Position numbers and translations under genes: made by a program. From NCBI GenBank assembly GCA_052289195.1, contig DAWAJD010000032.1, forward strand, positions 1 through 18,143: a stretch of DNA of 18,143 bases. Reading direction: 5' to 3'. The notes beneath the pieces were generated by a model. That model saw nothing but the letters and a program-made list of their open reading frames with translations. It did no database searches and was not told where the DNA came from. This document shows, piece by piece, positions 1-5,911 of the stretch; positions within the stretch are counted from its first letter, which is position 1; the number at the start of each line of letters is the position of its first letter. The stretch comes from UBA4644 sp900555855 (GTDB lineage Bacteria > Bacillota > Clostridia > Oscillospirales > Butyricicoccaceae).

Positions 1-355
1 CGTCAGAGGGAGCCAAGGGGTGGTAGGAGGTCGCTCGCTCTCCCGTCTCCGGTCCCCCGTCCAAAAAGAGGAGGGTTTACGGGAGGAACATGGTTTCTCC
101 CGTCAGATCGCGCGCGGCCCGCGGCGCGGTGCCGCCCGGCGTTTCCGCAGAAACGCCCGCGATCAAGAGGGAGTCCGGGGGGCATTTCGCCCTTGGTACA
201 AGGGCCCCCCGGCGGCCTTTCTGTCCACTTTCCGCCGGTGGAAAGTGGACTTCGCTCTCCGCGCCTGCAGGCGCGGACGCTTTTCCGGCGGCAGGGGCGC
301 TTTGCCGCTCCCGCTTTTCCTTTCGCCGGAAACCACAAAATTCAACATTTTTCCG
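1..355. repeat. Gene-free hairpin-rich region
   Basis: I see no credible gene here. The open frames are GC-rich shadows without ribosome sites or recognisable motifs. The stretch holds a run of inverted repeats: 79-85 with 97-103, 138-145 with 150-157 (loop CGCA), 175-182 with 205-212 enclosing a second stem 190-194/200-204, a perfect 11-bp stem 223-233/240-250, a perfect 20-bp palindrome at 258-277, and 282-290 with 324-332. It may be the 3' end or leader of a neighbouring transcript, or a cluster of palindromic units. There is no T-tract behind the stems that would make any of them a clear terminator. Confidence 0.6.
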
Positions 356-384
356 TTGACTTGCCGGAAAAAAGCACATATAAT
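356..384 (+). promoter_or_regulatory. Promoter of the thioredoxin operon with dyad around the -35 box
   Basis: The -35 box is TTGACT (356-361), the spacer is 17 bp, and the -10 box is a perfect TATAAT (379-384), so this is a strong sigma-A-type promoter starting near 391. An inverted repeat, TTTTTCCG (348-355) and CGGAAAAA (365-372), brackets the -35 box. It could be an operator or simply a chance dyad. Confidence 0.85.
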
Positions 385-426
385 CAGGTGGTAAAAAACC
401 CGTATCTTTCCGGAAGGAGGAGCCAT

Positions 427-762
427 ATGACCCCCATTGATGTGACGAATAAGACATTTGAAGCCGAGGTTCTGCAGTGCGTCCAGCCGGTGCTGGTGGA
501 TTTCTGGGCGGCCTGGTGCGGCCCCTGCAAGCTGCAGGCCCCCATTGTGGACGAGCTCTGCGAGACCCGTTCGGATATCAAGGTCTGCAAGGTGAATGTA
601 GACGAGCAGTTTGAGCTGGCCATCCGCTATCAGGTCAACAGCATCCCCACGCTGATGATCTTCGATCAGGGCAAGCTCTGCCGCAAGGCCGTGGGCCTGC
701 GGGACAAGGCGGAGATCGAGCAGCTTCTGGAGGAGGTCGTCCGTGAGCATCCGGCTGAATGA
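427..762 (+). CDS. trxA: Thioredoxin
   Basis: A 111-residue thioredoxin, the usual length for a single-domain cytoplasmic thiol-disulfide reductase that reduces client proteins. The active site is WCGPC with redox cysteines C31 and C34. The buried Asp is D25, and the cis-proline loop SIPT carries P74. There is no signal peptide, so it acts in the cytosol. The start is set by AAGGAGG at 414-420, six bases before ATG; longer open frame upstream runs through the promoter and is not translated. The last 20 bp overlap the next gene, so the two are translationally coupled. No classical flavin thioredoxin reductase (trxB) is seen in the window; the FTR-like neighbour is the obvious candidate partner. 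The family call is secure; the electron donor is inference. Confidence 0.96.
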   Translation: MTPIDVTNKTFEAEVLQCVQPVLVDFWAAWCGPCKLQAPIVDELCETRSDIKVCKVNVDEQFELAIRYQVNSIPTLMIFDQGKLCRKAVGLRDKAEIEQLLEEVVREHPAE

Positions 763-943
763 CGACGCGGCCTATGTGGCCACCCTGCGGGAGGGCCTGC
801 GCCGCAAGGACGGGCATTGCCCCTGCCGGCTGGAGCGGACGGCGGAGACCCGCTGCCCCTGCAAGGAGTTTCGCCTGCAGATGGCCGACCCGGATTTTGA
901 GGGCTGGTGCCACTGCCGCCTTTATTACAAAAGCAAGGATTGA
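743..943 (+). CDS. Compact ferredoxin-thioredoxin reductase catalytic subunit-like protein
   Basis: A 66-residue protein with three paired cysteine motifs: CPC at 26-28, CPC at 38-40 and CHC at 56-58. This is the cysteine order of the ferredoxin:thioredoxin reductase catalytic (beta) subunit, in which four cysteines bind a [4Fe-4S] cluster and the second Cys of the first and last motifs form the redox disulfide; by analogy these would be C28 and C58. The gaps are 9 and 15 residues instead of the 16 and 8 known from the plant and cyanobacterial enzyme, so it belongs to a shorter, divergent branch. It starts at GTG with AGGAGG at 731-736 and overlaps trxA by 20 bp. No FTR variable (alpha) subunit is present. 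Reduction of the adjacent thioredoxin by ferredoxin is inferred. Alternative: another small Fe-S redox protein. Confidence 0.8.
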   Translation: MSIRLNDDAAYVATLREGLRRKDGHCPCRLERTAETRCPCKEFRLQMADPDFEGWCHCRLYYKSKD

Positions 944-974
944 AGCCTGAGCGATCATGCCCGATCCTGAAAAA

Positions 975-1015
975 AGCGCTGTCCCGGCGAGCATGTCCGG
1001 ACAGCGCTCTTTTTT
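975..1015 (+). terminator. Terminator of the trxA operon
   Basis: Perfect 10-bp stem 975-984/999-1008 followed by CTTTTTTT. A-run 970-974 on the other side would also let it stop leftward transcription. Confidence 0.9.
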
Positions 1016-1031
1016 GTGCAAAGGAAGGGTC

Positions 1032-1059
1032 AAAAAATCCCGGCGGCCTTGCCGCCGGG
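1032..1059 (-). terminator. Terminator of the SipW-type protein gene
   Basis: GC-rich 9-bp stem 1039-1047/1051-1059 with a CTT loop. On the minus strand it is followed by ATTTTTTG. It faces the trxA terminator, so the two convergent units are insulated separately. Confidence 0.8.
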
Positions 1060-1125
1060 GGATGGTTTTGGGGTGCGCCGCGAGGGCGGAGAGGACTTGG
1101 AAAGGGGTTTGGACTTATACAATAA

Positions 1126-2646
1126 TCAATTCTTGCTTACGACAACCTTATCGCCATTAAGCGTAGCTGTATAGCCTTCAGGACAATAATTCTTCATAAA
1201 CTCCACTGTCTCATTCTGATAGCTACCGCCTTTTACGACTGTCTCCTTCGCATAATTCTGCACATAAAGGCTTCCCTGAGGACCGGTAAATGTACCACCG
1301 TTGATCTCCATCTTTGCACCGCCGTCGGAAATGGCAATGTATCTGTCAGAAGTGATTTCGCCGCCGTTAATCGTTGCAACACCGGTTGAGTCATTGGACA
1401 ATCCCCAGTAACCGGTACAATGTAATATGCCATCGTTCATTGTCAGAGTGCCACCAGCGCAGTTTTTAAAACCGTTTGGACCGGCCTTCATGTCGATGTT
1501 GTTGATCGTCATGATAGCTTTTTGTTCGCTGGGAATATAATTCCAACCGTTGACAATGGCAAATGATTGACCGTCTTCAGCAATCACTTTACCGCCGTTG
1601 AAGGTCATGGTACCAAAGTTTTCCACAGTGTGCCACTTGTTGCCCTCCGCCTCCGCGCGGGTGAAGGTACCGCCCTCGACTACACAGACTGCATTATCTC
1701 CGTTGCGAAGTGCAGATGTATTGGCTTTTGACGCAACGATCTTTCCATTGCCACTGCTGTCCTTTATGCACAGCGTACCACGGTTCAAAATTGCATGGGA
1801 GTCGCCGCCGGTCAGCGTAAAACCATTAAGATCCAGCGTAATGTTTTTACCTTGGGGAACCGTAAGACTTCCGGCAATATTGCCTTCCAGCTTCGCAGAC
1901 ACAGGTTCAGCGGCGTTATTAATCAGCTCTTGGAGAGTATCCATGGCAACAATCGGATACTGCGCATCCTTATCATAATCCGGCCCAAAGCTGTCGTTCT
2001 CGCTGTTCAGCTGCGTGGCATAAACCTTCAGGTCAAACTCCACCTTGCCGTTCTGATACGCATTACCCGCGTTCCCATCCATATGTACCAGCAGGGCGAA
2101 GTAATGGGTCTCGCCATGCAGCAGCTTGACGCCGGCAGGATTAGCGTCTGTCGTGTTCGTGCCGCTGACGATCTGAGTGCCGGGGGTCACGGTTTTGCCC
2201 CCCGTCCATGCAGGAAGCGCAGAATCGGTTCCCTTCGCGTCAGGAGCAATGGCGTACTGCATAACCTTATACAGGTCTTTGCCGTCTGCAGGATTGGTCA
2301 CATTCAGCGCCACCTGATACTTCAGATCCAGGTTGCCCTCGTTCTTGATCGCCAGATAGGCCACCTGGGTCTTGCCCGGCTCCCACAGAGTATTAAGATT
2401 GTTGTTCTGGGCCACTGTGCTGGTTTCGCTTCCAAAAATGGGAGCAGGCTCCTTACTGATATTAGCATACTCATTGTCTTTATACATCAGCAGCTCCACA
2501 TCCAGATTACCGGCCACGATCTTGTTGACCCCGGTGGTCGCCGTATCGGTGAACCACGCAAAGGTAGATCCGGCCAGCATGGCGAAGCAGAGGAGCAGCG
2601 AGGTAAAGCTCAACAGCAGCGCGCTTTTCTTGCTTTTCAGTTTCAT
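1126..2646 (-). CDS. Secreted SipW-type signal peptide protein with C-terminal beta-helix
   Basis: A 506-residue predicted surface or matrix protein. Residues 1-30 form a signal peptide: a lysine-rich start, a hydrophobic core, then STFAWFTDT around residue 31. That AWFTD ending is the hallmark of SipW-dependent signals seen in TasA and camelysin relatives. Residues about 31-235 resemble the TasA/camelysin beta-sandwich, with a phrase about tracking non-zero mean 'GNLDLKYQVALNV' typical of that fold. From about 245 the sequence turns into short repeated strands with GGT/GGE/NGG turns (for example TFNGGKV, TINGGEI, EINGGTF), as in right-handed parallel beta-helices. The start is backed by AAGGAG at 2654-2659. 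No sipW-like peptidase or partner gene lies nearby. The base composition is visibly more A+T-rich than the flanks, especially in the repeat half, which hints at separate ancestry. Ligand or polymer role is unknown. Confidence 0.85.
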   Translation of the reverse strand: MKLKSKKSALLLSFTSLLLCFAMLAGSTFAWFTDTATTGVNKIVAGNLDVELLMYKDNEYANISKEPAPIFGSETSTVAQNNNLNTLWEPGKTQVAYLAIKNEGNLDLKYQVALNVTNPADGKDLYKVMQYAIAPDAKGTDSALPAWTGGKTVTPGTQIVSGTNTTDANPAGVKLLHGETHYFALLVHMDGNAGNAYQNGKVEFDLKVYATQLNSENDSFGPDYDKDAQYPIVAMDTLQELINNAAEPVSAKLEGNIAGSLTVPQGKNITLDLNGFTLTGGDSHAILNRGTLCIKDSSGNGKIVASKANTSALRNGDNAVCVVEGGTFTRAEAEGNKWHTVENFGTMTFNGGKVIAEDGQSFAIVNGWNYIPSEQKAIMTINNIDMKAGPNGFKNCAGGTLTMNDGILHCTGYWGLSNDSTGVATINGGEITSDRYIAISDGGAKMEINGGTFTGPQGSLYVQNYAKETVVKGGSYQNETVEFMKNYCPEGYTATLNGDKVVVSKN

Positions 2647-2704
2647 ACGAGTTCTCCTTTTCGAAATAGGTTTATGTTATCGGCAAAACCGGTCACATCA
2701 AATA

Positions 2705-2755
2705 TTTTCTGCGTCCCTCTGCAAGGTGGGGACGCAGAAAAGGCCACGGCCTTTT
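2705..2755 (-). promoter_or_regulatory. Two competing hairpins in the leader of the SipW-type protein gene
   Basis: In the minus-strand transcript, stem 1 (AAAAGGCC/GGCCTTTT, 2738-2755) comes first. It shares its last bases with stem 2, a 13-bp perfect stem 2705-2717/2729-2741. Both cannot be complete at once. No T-tract follows stem 2, so it is not a simple terminator. A regulatory role is inference only. Confidence 0.45.
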
Positions 2756-2772
2756 CAAGCTTTTGCGCTGTC

Positions 2773-2801
2773 ATTCTATCATTTTCCGCAGCGCTTTACA
2801 A
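2773..2801 (-). promoter_or_regulatory. Promoter of the SipW-type protein gene
   Basis: On the minus strand TTGTAA (2796-2801), a 17-bp spacer and TAGAAT (2773-2778). Start near 2766 gives a leader of about 120 nt that contains the hairpins at 2705-2755. Confidence 0.6.
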
Positions 2802-2824
2802 GGCTTCCTCCAAGAAAAATCTTC

Positions 2825-2864
2825 AAAAAAAGGGAAGACATCCGGGATCGCTCCCGGATGTCTT
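2825..2864 (-). terminator. Terminator of the nfnAB operon
   Basis: Perfect 13-bp stem 2835-2847/2852-2864 with a 4-nt loop. On the minus strand it is followed by CCC and a run of seven T (2825-2831), 20 bp past the nfnB stop. Confidence 0.9.
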
Positions 2865-2884
2865 TGCAGCAAAATGACCAGTCC

Positions 2885-4303
2885 TTATGCTTTGCTGAGC
2901 CAGGCGTGGATGGAGGCCGCGCCCTGCTTGCCCGCGCCCATGGCCAGGATCACCGTGGCCGCGCCGGTGACGGCGTCGCCGCCGGCATAAACGCCCGCAC
3001 GGCTGGTGAGAGCATCCTCATTCACGACGATGCCGCCGCGTTGGTTGACCTCCAGGCCCTGCGTGGTGTTTTTGATCAGGGGGTTGGGGCTGGTGCCCAG
3101 GGCCATGATGACGCAATCCGCCTCCAGCTCGAACAGGCTGTCCGGAATGGCCACAGGACGGCGGCGGCCCCGCTCGTCCGGCTCGCCCAGCTCCATCTTT
3201 TCGCAGCGGATGCCGCAGACGGTGTTGTTTTTGGGGTCCCGGCGGTCGTCGGGATTATGATAGCCCAAAATCTCCACCGGATTGGTGAGCGTGCGGAACA
3301 CAACGCCCTCCTCCTTGGCGTGCTCCACCTCCTCTGCCCGGGCGGGCAGCTCCTTTTCCGAGCGGCGGTAGACCACCGTCACCTCCGCGCCCAGACGGCG
3401 GGCGCAGCGGGCCGCATCCATGGCCACATTGCCGCCGCCCACCACGGCGACCCTCTGTCCGTGCTGGATGGGCGTGTCGGAATCGGGCAGATAGGCCTTC
3501 ATCAGGTTGATCCGGGTGAGGAACTCATTGGCGGAATAAACGCCCTTCAGGTTTTCCCCGGGGATGTCCATAAACTTGGGCAGACCCGCGCCGGAGCCGA
3601 TGAAGACGGCCTCGAAGCCCATCTCGCCCATCAGCTCATCCACGGTGACCGTCTTGCCCACGACAGTATTGGTGCAGATCTCCACGCCGAGCGCCTTCAG
3701 CCCGTCCACCTCCTTCTGGACGATGGCCTTGGGCAGACGGAACTCGGGGATGCCGTAGACCAGAACGCCGCCGGCCTTGTGCAGCGCCTCGAAGACCGTG
3801 ACGGCATAGCCCAGCTTGGCCAGATCGCCGGCGCAGGTCAGGCCCGCGGGGCCGGAGCCGATAATGGCCACCTTATGTCCGTTGGGGGCGGGCTTTGCCG
3901 GAGCCTCAGCGGCGTGGGCATTGTGCCAGTCGGCCACGAAGCGCTCCAGCCGGCCGATGGCCACCGGCTCGTCCACCTTGCCGCGGACGCAGTATTTTTC
4001 ACACTGATTTTCCTGAGGGCACACCCGTCCGCAGACGGCGGGCAGGCTGGAGGTCTGGTGCAGCACCTGATAGGCTCCCTCAAAATCCCCCTCGGCCACC
4101 TTGGAAACAAAGGCGGGGATACGGATCTGCACGGGGCAGCCGGCCCGGCAGGGCATGGCGGTGCAGCCCATGCAGCGGGTGGCCTCCTCCATGGCCATTT
4201 CCTTGGTATAGCCCAGCGTGACCTCGTCAAAATTGCGGCTGCGGACCGCAGGGTCCTGGGCGGGCATCTCGTGGCGGTGCATCTTCATATCAGCCATGTT
4301 CAC
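2885..4303 (-). CDS. nfnB: NfnB, large subunit of NADH-dependent ferredoxin:NADP+ oxidoreductase
   Basis: A 472-residue glutamate-synthase-small-chain-like flavoprotein. Two [4Fe-4S] sites are visible near the N terminus: C44, C47, C52, C56 and C91, C95, C101, C105. The FAD Rossmann motif GSGPAG is at 149-154 and the NADP(H)-site motif GGGNVA at 289-294, followed by an arginine pair (YRRSE) suited to the 2'-phosphate of NADPH. The same fold occurs in GltD. I favour NfnB because the partner NfnA lies directly upstream with a 4-bp overlap and no large glutamate synthase chain is present. With NfnA it would couple NADPH to NADH and ferredoxin by flavin-based electron bifurcation in the cytosol. 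The family is certain; the Nfn assignment is strong from context. Confidence 0.92.
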   Translation of the reverse strand: MNMADMKMHRHEMPAQDPAVRSRNFDEVTLGYTKEMAMEEATRCMGCTAMPCRAGCPVQIRIPAFVSKVAEGDFEGAYQVLHQTSSLPAVCGRVCPQENQCEKYCVRGKVDEPVAIGRLERFVADWHNAHAAEAPAKPAPNGHKVAIIGSGPAGLTCAGDLAKLGYAVTVFEALHKAGGVLVYGIPEFRLPKAIVQKEVDGLKALGVEICTNTVVGKTVTVDELMGEMGFEAVFIGSGAGLPKFMDIPGENLKGVYSANEFLTRINLMKAYLPDSDTPIQHGQRVAVVGGGNVAMDAARCARRLGAEVTVVYRRSEKELPARAEEVEHAKEEGVVFRTLTNPVEILGYHNPDDRRDPKNNTVCGIRCEKMELGEPDERGRRRPVAIPDSLFELEADCVIMALGTSPNPLIKNTTQGLEVNQRGGIVVNEDALTSRAGVYAGGDAVTGAATVILAMGAGKQGAASIHAWLSKA

Positions 4304-5142
4304 CGCACCTCCTTCTGAAACAGATTGCAGGTCTCCTCATAGGCATGACGCTCAAAGGGCTGGTACACGGAGCCGCGGGACATGGTCTCGTCAAAATCCA
4401 CCAGCGCGCCGTCAAACTCCGGGCCGTCCACGCAGGCGAACCGGGTCTTTCCGCCCACAGTCAGGCGGCAGCCGCCGCACATGCCCGTGCCGTCCACCAT
4501 GATGGGGTTCATGGAGACGACGGTCTTCAGGCCGTATTTCAGCGCGGTCTGGACGGTGAATTTCATCATGATCAGCGGGCCGATGGCGATGACCTGATCA
4601 TATCGGTTGCCGGCCTGGATCAGCGCCTCCAGCGCGTTGGTCACCAGGCCCTTTTCGCCGTAGGAGCCGTCGTCGGTCATCAGCTTCATCTGGTGGGAGC
4701 AGGCGCGGAACTCGTCCTCCAGGATCACCAGATCCCTGGTGCGGAAGCCCACGATGGAATGGACCTCACAGCCCTGCGCATGGAGCTTCTGCGCCACCGG
4801 CAGCGCAATGGCGCAGCCCACGCCGCCGCCTACCACGGCCACCTTTTTCAGGCCCTCGGTATGGGTGGCGTTGCCCAGCGGGCCAACAAAATCCTGGATC
4901 GCTTCGCCCTCTGCCTTGTGGTTCAGCTTGGCGGTGGTGGCACCCACCACCTGGAAAATGATGGTGACCGTGCCCTTTTCCCGGTCATATCCGGCGATGG
5001 TGAGAGGGATCCGTTCTCCGTCCTCATCCACCCGAAGAATGATGAACTGGCCGGGCTGGGCCTTGCGGGCCACCATCGGCGCTTCGATCTCCATCAGGGT
5101 GACGGTAGGATTCAGGATTTTTTTTGTTACGATACGGTACAT
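4300..5142 (-). CDS. nfnA: NfnA, small subunit of NADH-dependent ferredoxin:NADP+ oxidoreductase
   Basis: A 280-residue FAD/NAD-binding protein of the dihydroorotate-dehydrogenase electron-transfer-subunit family. The flavin-binding strand reads RIPLTI at 44-49, the NAD-binding loop GGGVGC at 105-110, and the C-terminal [2Fe-2S] site has C222, C225 and C237. D217, just before, matches the aspartate ligand known from the Thermotoga NfnA structure. The length agrees with characterised NfnA proteins. The ATG has only a loose ribosome site (AGGAAAGG about 10 bases upstream). The stop overlaps the nfnB start by 4 bp, so the two subunits are coupled. Some annotations call this family 'sulfide/dihydroorotate dehydrogenase-like'; no pyrimidine gene is nearby, which argues against PyrK. 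Confidence 0.92.
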   Translation of the reverse strand: MYRIVTKKILNPTVTLMEIEAPMVARKAQPGQFIILRVDEDGERIPLTIAGYDREKGTVTIIFQVVGATTAKLNHKAEGEAIQDFVGPLGNATHTEGLKKVAVVGGGVGCAIALPVAQKLHAQGCEVHSIVGFRTRDLVILEDEFRACSHQMKLMTDDGSYGEKGLVTNALEALIQAGNRYDQVIAIGPLIMMKFTVQTALKYGLKTVVSMNPIMVDGTGMCGGCRLTVGGKTRFACVDGPEFDGALVDFDETMSRGSVYQPFERHAYEETCNLFQKEVR

Positions 5143-5227
5143 TCGCTACCAGCCTTTCCTGAGCCTCCATGGGGAGCCTCGTTTTGTTTGTCTTTTCCTT
5201 ATTACACGCAACACAGTCAGTATTTCC

Positions 5228-5255
5228 AGTATATCATCCCGGCACAGGAAGTCAA
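5228..5255 (-). promoter_or_regulatory. Promoter of nfnAB
   Basis: On the minus strand TTGACT (5250-5255), a 16-bp spacer and TATACT (5228-5233). Start near 5221 gives an 80-nt leader before nfnA. Confidence 0.75.
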
Positions 5256-5324
5256 TCCGTTTTTTGAACTTTGCCATTTCTTTAACAGCCCGCGCAAAAA
5301 ATCAAGCCCCCGGCCGGGCAATGC

Positions 5325-5357
5325 ACGAGCCGCCCCTTCGGGCGGCTCGTTTCTGTT
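5325..5357 (+). terminator. Strong hairpin with a plus-strand T-tract between nfnA and the next minus-strand gene
   Basis: Perfect 11-bp stem 5325-5335/5340-5350 with loop CTTC, followed on the plus strand by TTCTGTTTTTT. No plus-strand gene precedes it. On the minus strand it lies just after the stop of the 5365-5688 gene but has A-rich sequence before it and no T-tract behind. It may still end that transcript, or it may block antisense transcription. Confidence 0.55.
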
Positions 5358-5364
5358 TTTTCTT

Positions 5365-5688
5365 TTATTTTGCTGTGTTCGCTTCCTCTGCGGGGGCCGG
5401 CTTTTCCCGGCGCGCTTCCCGCGCCTTGTCCTCCGCGTGGAGCAGGGAATCCGTCAGGCGGCGCACATCCTGCTTCACCTCGCCCCAATGGAGCAGACAG
5501 GTCAAAAGCAGCAGCGCCACGGTGCCCCAAAACACATAGCTCAGCCGGCACTGCCGGAAGGTCAAAGCCCAGCCGGACGCCATCCCGGCAGCGCTATGCA
5601 CGGGGCTGATCCCATATACCACGCAGCCCGCGGTCAGCTCCAGAAGTGCCAGACAGGTAAAGCAAAGCAGAGGCGTTTTGTATTTCAC
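5365..5688 (-). CDS. Small membrane protein, two predicted helices
   Basis: A 107-residue hypothetical protein I do not recognise. Two hydrophobic stretches are clear: about residues 5-27 and about 50-68. The C-terminal third (from about 70) is highly charged, rich in Glu, Lys and Arg, and probably cytoplasmic and helical. The first helix ends in a Gly-Cys pair, but the context does not make a good lipobox. The start is GTG with AGGAAGGG rather far upstream (about 12 bases), so the exact start is uncertain. It is followed by a strong hairpin and preceded by its own promoter candidate. It could be a small accessory or stress membrane protein; nothing in the neighbours points to a role. Confidence 0.65.
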   Translation of the reverse strand: MKYKTPLLCFTCLALLELTAGCVVYGISPVHSAAGMASGWALTFRQCRLSYVFWGTVALLLLTCLLHWGEVKQDVRRLTDSLLHAEDKAREARREKPAPAEEANTAK

Positions 5689-5710
5689 GCAGCATCGTCC
5701 CTTCCTGATC

Positions 5711-5736
5711 GTGCCGGCGCGCCGGCACAGTTTTTT
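5711..5736 (+). terminator. Palindrome followed by six T on the plus strand
   Basis: A perfect 18-bp GC palindrome at 5711-5728, then AGTTTTTT. It has the form of a plus-strand terminator although no plus gene ends here. On the minus strand it falls within the leader of the small membrane protein gene. Confidence 0.4.
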
Positions 5737-5793
5737 ATACTTCCGCGCGGGCTTACCGGCCCATGGGAGCCACCCCTTTCATTTCTTTTCTAT

Positions 5794-5823
5794 AATGTAT
5801 CACGGTTCCGTCATTTTTGTCAA
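5794..5823 (-). promoter_or_regulatory. Promoter candidate for the small membrane protein gene
   Basis: On the minus strand TTGACA (5818-5823), an 18-bp spacer and TACATT (5794-5799) preceded by TGA, an extended -10 feature. It lies in an A+T-rich island, about 100 nt before the GTG start. Confidence 0.5.
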
Positions 5824-5911
5824 TGATTTTTGTTTTGACATCCTTGTTTTTGTTAATACAACACTATCTCGCCGCGCACAAATTGGCAATATTTATAAAA
5901 AGCCTTCCGCC

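Noticed and set aside
1..762. Upstream extensions of the thioredoxin frame to 193 and overlapping minus-strand frames in 3-750
   Set aside because: They read through the promoter and hairpins; the strong ribosome site and homology begin at 427.
2885..4303. GltD, small subunit of glutamate synthase
   Set aside because: The fold is shared, but the large chain is absent and the 4-bp overlap with an NfnA-type gene fits the bifurcating complex better.
2372..4318. A 648-codon open frame on the plus strand
   Set aside because: It is antisense to nfnB and the start of the SipW-type gene, has no family motifs, and is rich in His, Ala, Gly and Leu as expected from reverse reading of GC-rich codons.
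4345..5826. A 493-codon plus-strand open frame
   Set aside because: It is the shadow of nfnA and the small membrane protein and runs across promoters and hairpins; no ribosome site or motif.
5835..5862. Rightward promoter for a plus-strand gene
   Set aside because: The boxes are fair, but no open frame follows on the plus strand before 6800; kept only as a possible antisense signal.
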